Shown: piece by piece, positions 42,005 through 49,045 of the stretch
How positions within the stretch are numbered: the first letter of the stretch is position 1
Layout of the letters: every line of letters starts with the position of its first letter
Assembly: GCA_963697345.1 (NCBI GenBank)
Contig: CAVONS010000008.1
Coordinates: forward strand, 124,001 to 188,000
Reading direction: 5' to 3'
Origin: Prado023 sp963697345
GTDB taxonomy: Bacteria > Actinomycetota > Actinomycetes > S36-B12 > CAIYMF01
DNA length: 64,000 bases
Position numbers and translations under genes: made by a program
Notes under the pieces: model-generated
Databases searched by the model: none
What the model was told of the DNA's origin: nothing
Seen by the model: the letters and a program-made list of their open reading frames with translations, nothing else

Positions 42005-43441
42005 CTAGTCGGCGTACGCGTCGCCGAGCATGGTGGCGTGGTCGTCACGAACGATCGGCAGGCCAGCCTTCTTCGCCCGGCCGAAGCTGTCGTCGATGGC
42101 CACGACCGGGATGCCGGCGCGGGCAAGCAGTGAGGCGCCGACGGTCGCGCGGAAGCCACTTCCGCACGAGATCCAGATGGTGGGATCCGCGCCGGCATGC
42201 GCCGCGGCCTGCGACCAGGCCGCAAGCTGGCCCAGGTTGTCCGGGAAGTCATGCAGGGGGAGGTGGCGGGCGCCCTCGATGTGGCCCTCCTGCCACTCAG
42301 TCACGCGACGCGCGTCCACCAGGATCCGGTTCGGGTCGCCAGCCAGCTCCGCGGCGAGCTCGACGAAGTCCACGCGGCGCACGGAGCCGATCTCCTTCGG
42401 TGAGGTGGCCCAGTCCTGCGGGGTGCCCACCTGCTGGGCGGCGGGGCGGTCGATGCCGATCCGGGCGAGGCTGCGCTGGAACTGCGTGATCTGCTCCTGC
42501 GTGGCCCCCAGCAGGGTGATGGGAGTGCCCCAGGGGATGAGCCACCCCAGGTACGTGATCGCGTTGCCCTCCACGTCGAAGCTCAGGCTTCCCGCGAGGT
42601 GCTCGGCGGCCCAGAGCCGGCGCTGGCGCAGGTCGACGACCCACTCACCGGCCTCGATCCGGCGGCGCAGCTCCACGGGGTCAGCGGTCTGCGCCGGCGA
42701 CAGGTCGATCGGTCGGGCGCCGAGCTCGTTGGCCGGGCCCATGTGCTTGTAGTAGGCAGGGAACGTGTCGAGCCCGGCGAGGAGCTCGGTCACGAACTCC
42801 TGCTCCTCGAGCAGGGCGGCGGGGTTGGTGGCCGCCTGCGTGGCGATCGTCGACTCGACGCCGACCGTCGCGGTGGCGCTGCAGAACGAGCCGAAGCCGT
42901 GTGTCGGGAAGACGTCTGCTGACGCCTCGACGTCGGTCACGAGCTTGCGCACCGAGTGCCACTGGGCGTGAGCCAGCTCCTCCGTGGCGTCCGGGCCGAT
43001 GAGGTCTGGGCGCCCGACGCTGCCGAACAGCAGGGAACCGCCGGTGAAGACGGCCTGGTCCTTGCCGTCGATGCTCAGGGCATAGGACACGTGGTGCGGG
43101 GTGTGCCCGGGGGTGTGCAGCACCCGCCAGGTCATGGCGTCGGCGTCGAACCAGTCGCCGTCGCCGACGACCAGCCCGTCGAAGGAGTAGTCGTGGCCCT
43201 TGGGGACCACGTACGTGGCGCCGAGCTGGGCCGCGAGTGCCAGGCCGCCGGAGACGTAGTCGTTGTGGACGTGGGTCTCCAGGATGTGGCTGACGGTCCA
43301 GCTGCGCTCGGCCAGGACGGCGAGGACGCGGTCGATGTCGCGCTGCGGGTCGATGACGACCGCCGTGCTGCCGGTGGCCACGACATAGGAGCGGTCCCCG
43401 AGCTCAGGGGTGGAGATGACGACGATCTCTGGGGTGATCAC
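42005..43441 (-). CDS. Persulfide dioxygenase-like MBL protein fused to two rhodanese domains
   Basis: 478 residues. The MBL domain (about 5-250) has THVHNDYVSGG, giving H57, H59 and D61 but Tyr62 where dinuclear enzymes have His, as in the mononuclear-iron ETHE1/persulfide dioxygenase class; later ligands are in HTPGHTPHH and FPTHGFGSFC. The first rhodanese domain (about 270-340) lacks the active Cys (AGEWVVDLRQRRLWAAEH). The second (about 365-478) has the active-site loop CGSGFR with Cys426. It should oxidise persulfides to sulfite, with rhodanese moving sulfane sulfur. The GTG start overlaps the upstream rhodanese stop (GTGA). Confidence 0.9.
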   Translation of the reverse strand: MITPEIVVISTPELGDRSYVVATGSTAVVIDPQRDIDRVLAVLAERSWTVSHILETHVHNDYVSGGLALAAQLGATYVVPKGHDYSFDGLVVGDGDWFDADAMTWRVLHTPGHTPHHVSYALSIDGKDQAVFTGGSLLFGSVGRPDLIGPDATEELAHAQWHSVRKLVTDVEASADVFPTHGFGSFCSATATVGVESTIATQAATNPAALLEEQEFVTELLAGLDTFPAYYKHMGPANELGARPIDLSPAQTADPVELRRRIEAGEWVVDLRQRRLWAAEHLAGSLSFDVEGNAITYLGWLIPWGTPITLLGATQEQITQFQRSLARIGIDRPAAQQVGTPQDWATSPKEIGSVRRVDFVELAAELAGDPNRILVDARRVTEWQEGHIEGARHLPLHDFPDNLGQLAAWSQAAAHAGADPTIWISCGSGFRATVGASLLARAGIPVVAIDDSFGRAKKAGLPIVRDDHATMLGDAYAD

Positions 43442-43824
43442 GGCGCGACCGTCCTTCCGGCACCGACCTCGATCGGGAATCCCTGGTTCTGCCACGAGAC
43501 GGTGCCCCCGGCGACGTTCACGGTCTGGATGCCCTGGTTGGCCAACCACATGACGACCTGCCCGGAGCGGTTGCCGGTGCGGCACACGACGTAGACCGGC
43601 TCGGCTGCCCGGAACTCGTCCATGCGCAGGGGCACGAGGGACATCGGGACCCAGACGGCCCCCGGGACGTGTCCGCTGTCGAACTCCTGCTTCTCGCGGA
43701 CGTCGATCAGTCGCGCCGAGCCGGCGGCGAGGGCCGCCTGGAGGTCGGCGACTGAGATCTGGTCGATCACTGGGGGTTCCCTTCGTGTTCGGGTGGTGTC
43801 GGTCGGGTTCTCGTTCGGGTCCAT
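43438..43824 (-). CDS. Single-domain rhodanese (sulfurtransferase)
   Basis: 128 residues from the ATG at 43824, with AGGAG 7 bases upstream; a GTG at 43770 is a second possible start at VIDQISVADL. The domain runs LIDVREKQEFDSGHVPGAVWVP and ends in the active-site loop CRTGNRS, whose Cys carries the sulfane sulfur. The Asn and Arg of the loop are typical of thiosulfate- or persulfide-using rhodaneses. It is co-transcribed with the repressor 10 bases upstream and the dioxygenase fusion downstream. Confidence 0.9.
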   Translation of the reverse strand: MDPNENPTDTTRTRREPPVIDQISVADLQAALAAGSARLIDVREKQEFDSGHVPGAVWVPMSLVPLRMDEFRAAEPVYVVCRTGNRSGQVVMWLANQGIQTVNVAGGTVSWQNQGFPIEVGAGRTVAP

Positions 43825-43834
43825 GTGCAGGCTC

Positions 43835-44152
43835 CTAGGCCAGGGATAGGAACAGCTTCTCGAGGCTTGCGATGTCGGATGTGCCGTCGGAGTCGGGGTG
43901 GGCGAGGCACTCCTGCAGGCTGCTGGCCACGATCGCGAAGCCCGCCTTGGACAGGGCCTTGTTCACGGCGGAGAGCTGCGGCAGGACGTCGTTGCAGTCC
44001 CGGCCCTCCTCGAGCATGCGGATGACGCCGGACAGCTGCCCCTCGGCGCGACGCAGGCGGTTCACGATCGGGCGCAGGTCATCGGCCCGGATCGCCGAGC
44101 CTGCCGCGGCATCCGATGGACGCCCCGAGGTCCTGCCGGATGGGGTGCTCAT
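43835..44152 (-). CDS. CsoR-family repressor, CstR-like (persulfide sensor)
   Basis: 105 residues from the ATG at 44152 behind GGAGG. The DUF156 helical fold is recognised by IVNRLRRAEGQLSGVIRMLEEGRDCNDVLPQLSAV. The sensing Cys are C53 and C82, 29 apart as in CsoR. The copper ligand His, four residues before the second Cys in CsoR, is Ser78 here. Loss of that His with both Cys kept is the mark of CstR, which reads persulfides by forming Cys-S-S-Cys links, and the operon content (rhodanese, persulfide dioxygenase, TauE) agrees. A palindrome at 44202-44227 is its likely operator. Confidence 0.88.
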   Translation of the reverse strand: MSTPSGRTSGRPSDAAAGSAIRADDLRPIVNRLRRAEGQLSGVIRMLEEGRDCNDVLPQLSAVNKALSKAGFAIVASSLQECLAHPDSDGTSDIASLEKLFLSLA

Positions 44153-44201
44153 TGCTGCCTCCAGGGCTTGTTGTGGCCATGCCACTCCCGCGGCACTCAG
44201 C

Positions 44202-44227
44202 GAACAATACCCCCCGGGGTATTGTTC
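44202..44227. promoter_or_regulatory. CsoR/CstR-type operator palindrome
   Basis: GAACAATACCCC (44202-44213) and GGGGTATTGTTC (44216-44227) are perfect inverted arms around CC. The ATACCCC-GGGGTAT core is the CsoR-family site. It lies 50 bases upstream of the repressor start and about 60 bases before the divergent radical SAM gene. Confidence 0.75.
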
Positions 44228-44287
44228 CGCAACTCCGGGCGTCGGGACGCACGGCCTTCGATCCCATCCCGGTGACACGATGAGGGT

Positions 44288-45571
44288 GTGAGCGCAGTGC
44301 GCGCAGGCCTTGCACCGGCGGACGTGGTCGCTACGTTCGACGGCGCGGTGGGGGCCTATGTGCACGTGCCGTTCTGCGAGCGGATCTGCCCGTTCTGCCC
44401 GTACAACAAGGTCGTCCCGCGCGGGGATCAGCCGAGTCGCTACTTCCAGGCGCTTGCCGCAGAGATCGACCAGTACGTGGTCGCAGGGGCGGCGGGGGAG
44501 GCAGGGTTCACCTCGCTGTACGTGGGTGGCGGGACTCCGACCCTGTTCCCGGACCACCTGGCCGAGGTCCTGCGTCGGATCCCGGTCGCCGGCGAGAGGG
44601 CGATCGAGGTGCTGCCGACGCACGGGGCAGCCGCGCAGCTGGACCAGCTGCGCGCGGCCGGCTTCACCGCCGTGAGCCTGGGAGCGCAGTCGTTCCACGA
44701 CATCGTCCTGAGGCGGTTGCGTCGGCCGCACGACGCGGCCACCGCCCGGGCGGCCGTGCGGGCGGCGGTGGGTCGCTTCGACCTCATCGACGTGGACCTC
44801 ATCATCGACGTGGAGCTGGACGACCAGCTCTCAGGTGCGTTCCTGGCTGATCTGACCGAGTGCTTCGAGCTGGGCGTGGACCAGGTGTCGACCTATCCGC
44901 TCATGCGGTTCGGCTACACGCCGTTCGGCCGGGCCCACCATGACCGGCGCCGCGAGCATGAGGTGCTGGCCCGCGCTCAGGAGATCGCAGCCGCACACGG
45001 GTACGACCGGCGCTCCGTGTGGACGTTCAACCGGCGCGGCGCAGCCACGTACACATCCATCACCCGACGGCGCTTCCTGGGGATGGGGGCGGGGGCCGCG
45101 TCCTTCGCCGGTAGTGACTACTACGTGAACCACTTCGGGGTGCGCAGCTACATCGACTCCGTGCAGCGGGGCCAGGTGCCCATCGCCCGCTGGTTGCACC
45201 TGGGTCCCGTGGGCGCGATGGCCTATGACGCCTTCTGGCAGGCATACGCAGGGCACCTGAGTGTGGCTGACGGTCCCGGCGTGAGCCGCACGGTCGGGAT
45301 GGCTGCGCGGGCGGCGGGTGCGCCACTTGTCGCCGCGGGGCTGCTGGAACCCGCGGGGGGTGGCTACGACGTGACGCCGCGAGGGTTCGCGCATTACCAC
45401 GACCTCGAGCGGTGGGTCACCTACCACCTCATCGAGCCCCTCTGGGCGGAGATGCTGTCCGAGCATGCGCTGGAGGGTGCCGACGTGTCGTGGGCAGACG
45501 TTGACCGTGGCCGGCGTGGTGCCGCATGGCGGATGGCCTGCCGGGTCATGGAACGGCCAGTGGCGTCCTAA
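44288..45571 (+). CDS. Radical SAM protein, HemW/HemN-like
   Basis: 427 residues with a GTG start. The radical SAM cluster is CERICPFC (about 31-38), CX3CX2C; the fourth Cys of HemN/HemW (CxxxCxxCxC) is absent. SLYVGGGTPTLFPDHL, SLGAQSFHDIVLRRLRRPHD and DLIIDVELDD follow as in the coproporphyrinogen-oxidase-like fold; the C-terminal HemN-like domain includes LGMGAGAASFAGSDYYVN. It resembles heme-utilisation or heme-chaperone relatives more than true coproporphyrinogen dehydrogenase. It is divergent from the CstR-like operon and shares the palindrome region. Confidence 0.82.
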   Translation: MSAVRAGLAPADVVATFDGAVGAYVHVPFCERICPFCPYNKVVPRGDQPSRYFQALAAEIDQYVVAGAAGEAGFTSLYVGGGTPTLFPDHLAEVLRRIPVAGERAIEVLPTHGAAAQLDQLRAAGFTAVSLGAQSFHDIVLRRLRRPHDAATARAAVRAAVGRFDLIDVDLIIDVELDDQLSGAFLADLTECFELGVDQVSTYPLMRFGYTPFGRAHHDRRREHEVLARAQEIAAAHGYDRRSVWTFNRRGAATYTSITRRRFLGMGAGAASFAGSDYYVNHFGVRSYIDSVQRGQVPIARWLHLGPVGAMAYDAFWQAYAGHLSVADGPGVSRTVGMAARAAGAPLVAAGLLEPAGGGYDVTPRGFAHYHDLERWVTYHLIEPLWAEMLSEHALEGADVSWADVDRGRRGAAWRMACRVMERPVAS

Positions 45572-45633
45572 GGCAACCCCTGCGCGCAGGGATGTGGGCC
45601 GCAGTGCACTGGGCCCGCGCTATCGTCGTGTTC

Positions 45634-46803
45634 ATGGGTCGATCGCCTCGGGTGTGGAGCGCAGCACTCGCCTCAGGTGCACTGGCGCTGGCCGTGCTGA
45701 CCGGACCCGGGTCCCCTTCCGTGGCCACGCCTGCCGACATCCCGACCTCCGGGGCGGCGGCAGCCCCCGCCGGACCTGCGGCCCACGTCGTGGCGGTGGG
45801 CGACATCGCGAGCGCCAACGGGCTGGATGACGCGGTGGCCGATCGGGTTGCCGCGCTCGACCCGGATGCGCTGCTGCTCCTCGGGGACATCGCCTACCCC
45901 AACGGCAGCGTGCAGGACTTCACCTCGTACTTCGCCCCGCAGTGGTCGCGATTCTCGGCCATCTGGACGCCGGTCCCAGGCAACCACGAGTACCGGACGC
46001 CGGGGGTCGCCGGCTACCGGCAGTTCTTCGCAGTGCCCTCGGGGCCCCTGTACTCCAGCACGCGCGTCGGAGCCTGGCGCGTCATCGGACTGGACAGCGA
46101 GACACCTGCGACCAGCGATCAGCTCGCGTGGCTGGATGCGACGCTGGCCGCCCACGATGGGGAGCCGACGCTGGTGATGTGGCACCGGCCCCGGTTCTCC
46201 TCCGGGCAGCACGGCGACCAGCGTGACACCGACGAGCTCTGGGACGCGGTCAAGGGCGACCCCGACGTCCACCTGGTCCTGTGGGGCCACGATCACGGCT
46301 ATGAGCGGATGGCGGTCCCGGTGGCCGGGCGGGACGCGCTCACGGCGATGGTGGTCGGGACTGGGGGAGGGGAACTGCGGGACACGCCCCCATTGCCCAG
46401 CCGGACCTGGCGGAAGTTCTACGTGGACCAGACCACGGGCGTCCTGGACCTGCAGCTGGGTGCCACGGGGTTCTCGTGGGAGTTCGTCACCGCCGACGGG
46501 GCCACCCTCGATCAGGGATCCGAGCTGCTCGCCGCGCCGCAGGCCTCAGTGCGCGTGCGCGCGGTGCAGGGACGCTCGAAGCTGCGGGTGAACGTGGACC
46601 CGAACCAGGGAGCCCGGCACTGGAAGTTCAAGGTCCAGCGTCAGCGCGCTGACGGGACGTGGGTGGCCAAGAAGACGTATCGGACCCGCAATTCCGGTGA
46701 GGTCCGCACGGTCAACCTCCGGCGGGGCACCTACCGGGTCTGGGTGAAGCCCAAGTTCGGTCACCAAGGAGCGCTGTCCGCAGAGGTGAGACTCACCCGC
46801 TGA
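45634..46803 (+). CDS. Secreted metallophosphoesterase
   Basis: 389 residues. A signal peptide (about 1-33) precedes the calcineurin-like core: VAVGDIA, LLLGDIAYPNG, VPGNHEY, VMWHRP and LWGHDHGYER carry the Asp, Asn and His metal ligands in the expected order. The C-terminal roughly 100 residues (from about 290) are Arg/Lys-rich beta structure (RVNVDPNQGARHWKFKVQRQ), perhaps a wall- or polyanion-binding domain. Likely an exported phosphatase or phosphodiesterase for nutrient phosphate. It stands alone. Confidence 0.88.
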   Translation: MGRSPRVWSAALASGALALAVLTGPGSPSVATPADIPTSGAAAAPAGPAAHVVAVGDIASANGLDDAVADRVAALDPDALLLLGDIAYPNGSVQDFTSYFAPQWSRFSAIWTPVPGNHEYRTPGVAGYRQFFAVPSGPLYSSTRVGAWRVIGLDSETPATSDQLAWLDATLAAHDGEPTLVMWHRPRFSSGQHGDQRDTDELWDAVKGDPDVHLVLWGHDHGYERMAVPVAGRDALTAMVVGTGGGELRDTPPLPSRTWRKFYVDQTTGVLDLQLGATGFSWEFVTADGATLDQGSELLAAPQASVRVRAVQGRSKLRVNVDPNQGARHWKFKVQRQRADGTWVAKKTYRTRNSGEVRTVNLRRGTYRVWVKPKFGHQGALSAEVRLTR

Positions 46804-46918
46804 CCCCCGCCCGGACCCCACCCCCCGCCCCCCGCCCGCACGCGCCCGCGCACCCCGCCCCCCGCGCCCCCGCCCCCTCCCGCGCCACCCCGCCCCCTCC
46901 CGCGCCACCCCGCCCCCT
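46801..46918. repeat. C-rich low-complexity tract
   Basis: Plus strand is almost all CCCC and CGCC words; the unit CGCCCCCTCCCGCGCCACCC appears twice just before the dispersed repeat at 46919. It mirrors the G-rich tract at 48192-48330 on the far side of the cyclase-like gene. The rest of the 350-base gap, 47009-47157, shows no recognisable feature. Confidence 0.6.
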
Positions 46919-47008
46919 CAGCGATTTGCGGCAGGTTTGGGTCGTGGACTGGGGGTTTGATCCAGCATTCGGGCTGCCGAACGACTTGGATGCTGCCCGA
47001 AATCGCTG
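46919..47008 (+). repeat. Dispersed intergenic repeat, copy A
   Basis: A 90-base element ending in 16-base inverted repeats with two mismatches: CAGCGATTTGCGGCAG (46919-46934) and CTGCCCGAAATCGCTG (46993-47008). An inner pair CAGCAT/ATGCTG gives a nested hairpin. It shares order and spacing of motifs with 48110-48199 and 17751-17846. No coding potential. Confidence 0.6.
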
Positions 47009-47157
47009 CCGTGGCCGCCTCACCCCCGCGCCCACCGGCGTGGGGCCCCCTGCTTGCCCGTGGCTCCACGCCGCCAGTGCCGCACACCCGTGCTTGCCCG
47101 TGCCACCCCTCTCCTCGCCCGCGCTGCTGGGGCGGCCTGCGTGGCGTGCGCCGCCGG

Positions 47158-48099
47158 TCAGGAGAGCTCTGGTTCGCCCCACCATCTGAGCACGCGCAGG
47201 GCGCTCAGCGTGATCATGCGACTCGGCTGTCCTCCACGTTCCATGGTCAGCCACGTCCGACCGCTGTGTCGGCGGCCCAGGTTCCACCGCCCGTCGGGGC
47301 GGCGTCGTGCCCGCAGGAGGTCGACTGCCTCGAGGGCGCGGGGGTCGCGATCTGCCCCCGACTGCGCGAAGTGCTCGACTGCGCGCAGCACGTCGTAGTA
47401 CCAGTAGCGGGGGAAGGAGAAGCTGGTCAGCCCCGGGTGCACGACCTCGCCGGTGCGGTGCGACCGGAAGAGGCGATGGCGCAGCAGGAACTCCTGACCC
47501 GCCGCCCGTTCCGATGCGCCGATCCCCGCCGCGTGAAGCCCTTCCAGGACGCTGACCGTGGTGTGGAAGGACGAATGCGTCACACGCCCCCGTGTCGACT
47601 GGCAGTTCCATCCCCCGTCGGGGAGCTGGTGGGCGAGCGTGTGGGCGATGAGCACGTCGACACGCGGGTCGGCGGCGAAGCCGAAGGCCGTGCTGGTGCG
47701 GACAAGCATGCCGGCCACGCAGATGTCGCGTGCCCAGTTCGGCCAGCGCCCTGTGTGGTCCTCGTCCAGCGCTTGGTCGAGCAGGAGATCCACACTGGCC
47801 CGGGCCTGCGGGTGGTCCTCGGGCAGGCCGAGGGCGGCCAGCGTCTGCAGGGTGTAGAACGTCGAGATCCACTTCGGTGAGTACCAGCCATCAGCCCAGA
47901 GCCCGTTCGCCCCGCGCGCGCCGAGCAGGGCTGCTCCCCACCCGCGCTCTGCCACCAGGGCGCGAACAGGCAGGTAGGCACTCGCCGGTTCGTCGAGCAC
48001 ATCACGGCGCGCCTGCCACTGGACTGACGCGTCCCCGTCGATCAGCCACTGGACGACGTCCACACCACCATGATGCTCCTCGAGCCACGCCCACTGCAT
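47158..48099 (-). CDS. Squalene-cyclase-fold (alpha/alpha toroid) protein
   Basis: 313 residues. Repeats of the prenyltransferase/squalene oxidase type are visible: LWADGWYSPKWISTFYTLQTL, LPDGGWNCQ and RPDGRWNLGRR (QW-like motifs), with helical pairs between. The DxDD motif of class II terpene cyclases is not seen, and the length is half that of a true cyclase, so a non-cyclase toroid protein is more likely. The ATG at 48099 is used; a GTG at 48063 is also possible (with GAGGAG 12 bases upstream). It is bracketed by two copies of a dispersed repeat and by C- and G-rich tracts. Confidence 0.72.
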   Translation of the reverse strand: MQWAWLEEHHGGVDVVQWLIDGDASVQWQARRDVLDEPASAYLPVRALVAERGWGAALLGARGANGLWADGWYSPKWISTFYTLQTLAALGLPEDHPQARASVDLLLDQALDEDHTGRWPNWARDICVAGMLVRTSTAFGFAADPRVDVLIAHTLAHQLPDGGWNCQSTRGRVTHSSFHTTVSVLEGLHAAGIGASERAAGQEFLLRHRLFRSHRTGEVVHPGLTSFSFPRYWYYDVLRAVEHFAQSGADRDPRALEAVDLLRARRRPDGRWNLGRRHSGRTWLTMERGGQPSRMITLSALRVLRWWGEPELS

Positions 48100-48109
48100 C
48101 CAGAGCCCC

Positions 48110-48199
48110 GGCGACTTGCGGCAGGTTCTGGTCGGGTGCGGCGGGTCTCATCCAGGTCTCGGGCTCGCGAACGACCCCAATGCTGGATGAAATCAGCGA
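48110..48199 (+). repeat. Dispersed intergenic repeat, copy B
   Basis: About 90 bases. The opening GCGACTTGCGGCAGGTTCTGG matches GCGATTTGCGGCAGGTTTGGG of copy A in order, and the core (GCGGGT, ATCCAGG, TCGGGCT, CGAACGACC, CTGGATGAAATC) matches copy C closely. Same orientation as A and C. It begins 10 bases from the start of the cyclase-fold gene. Confidence 0.55.
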
Positions 48200-48330
48200 G
48201 GGCGGGCGGGGCGTGGGGCGGGCGGGGCGGGGGCCGGGCGCCGCGTGGGGCGGGCGGGGCGCCGCGTGGGGCGGGCCGGGCGGGGGCCGGGCGCGGGTGG
48301 GGCGGGGCGAGGGCGGGCCGGGGGGAACCC
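48192..48330. repeat. G-rich low-complexity tract
   Basis: Plus strand is made of GGGCGGGGC-type words, the inverse of the C-rich tract at 46801-46918. No coding pattern. Could form G-quadruplexes on the plus strand. Confidence 0.55.
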
Positions 48331-48339
48331 GGACCGTGG

Positions 48340-48915
48340 TCAGGGCGTGGGCGTGGTGGGGTCGCGGAAGTGCTCGGCTGTGGCCCGGATGACCGCCTCG
48401 GACCGGGCATCGATCGTGCTGGTGAACTTCTCGACGAGTTCGGCGAAGGAGTGCAGCTCCGTGGGGTCCCACTCGGCCAGCATGAGGTCGATCGCCCATG
48501 CCCGGATCGCTGAGCTCTGGGCCACCACGACGTCGCCGGTGCTGGTCAGCTGGACAACCGTCCGACGTCGGTCCGCCGGGTCGGTGCCGCGTTGGATCAG
48601 GCCCTCAGCCTCCGTCTCGGCCAACAGCCGGCTGGCGGTGGAGTGCTCCAGGCCCAGGGCGAGGGCGACGTCCTTGACGGTGACCGGTTGAGGTGGATCG
48701 TCCAGGCCCCGCACGTCGGAGATGACCAGGCATGCCATCACCTTCGCGAGGTCCACGGGATGTTGCAGTGCCGGGATGGGCACGGAGTTGGTCTCGGGGC
48801 GGACCACCGTTCGGCGCATCCGCAGCAGGGCGCGATCCAGGCGTTCGATGAGCGCGGGGTCATGGATGGTGGCCTGCAGGGGCGCGGCATCGGCAGGGCC
48901 CTGTTGCTGTGCCAT
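48340..48915 (-). CDS. MarR family transcriptional regulator
   Basis: 191 residues from the ATG at 48915. The winged helix reads VTVKDVALALGLEHSTASRLLAETEAEGLIQRG (in parts) followed by the wing DPADRRRTVVQLTSTGDVV, the MarR hallmark DxRR. Helical ends provide the dimer interface. It is divergent from the MMPL transporter across 130 bases holding two inverted repeats, and probably represses it. Confidence 0.88.
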   Translation of the reverse strand: MAQQQGPADAAPLQATIHDPALIERLDRALLRMRRTVVRPETNSVPIPALQHPVDLAKVMACLVISDVRGLDDPPQPVTVKDVALALGLEHSTASRLLAETEAEGLIQRGTDPADRRRTVVQLTSTGDVVVAQSSAIRAWAIDLMLAEWDPTELHSFAELVEKFTSTIDARSEAVIRATAEHFRDPTTPTP

Positions 48916-48956
48916 TCTCCTGCCCCCTCTTCCCGGGTCGGAAGCCGCCCCGCTTT

Positions 48957-48975
48957 TGCGTGTGTCGCACATGCA
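48957..48975. promoter_or_regulatory. Inverted repeat near marR start
   Basis: TGCGTGTG (48957-48964) and CACATGCA (48968-48975) pair with one mismatch across TCG. Candidate MarR operator. Confidence 0.4.
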
Positions 48976-49000
48976 ATCTACCCTTCGGGGAGCATTCTAT

Positions 49001-49024
49001 GTGCGGCACAGATATCTGCCGCAC
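49001..49024. promoter_or_regulatory. Inverted repeat before the MMPL gene
   Basis: GTGCGGCA (49001-49008) and TGCCGCAC (49017-49024) are perfect inverted arms around the 8-base CAGATATC. It lies 22 bases before the MMPL start and is the best MarR operator candidate. Confidence 0.6.
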
Positions 49025-49045
49025 CCTAGCTGAGGAGCGACATTC

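Noticed and set aside
44202..44227. Palindrome read as a terminator
   Set aside because: It lies in a divergent promoter region with A/T-flanked C and G runs, and no T tract follows; an operator fits better.
46919..47008. Integron attC site
   Set aside because: It is palindromic and of suitable length, but the core-site sequences (GTTRRRY and its complement) are not placed as expected and no integrase is seen.
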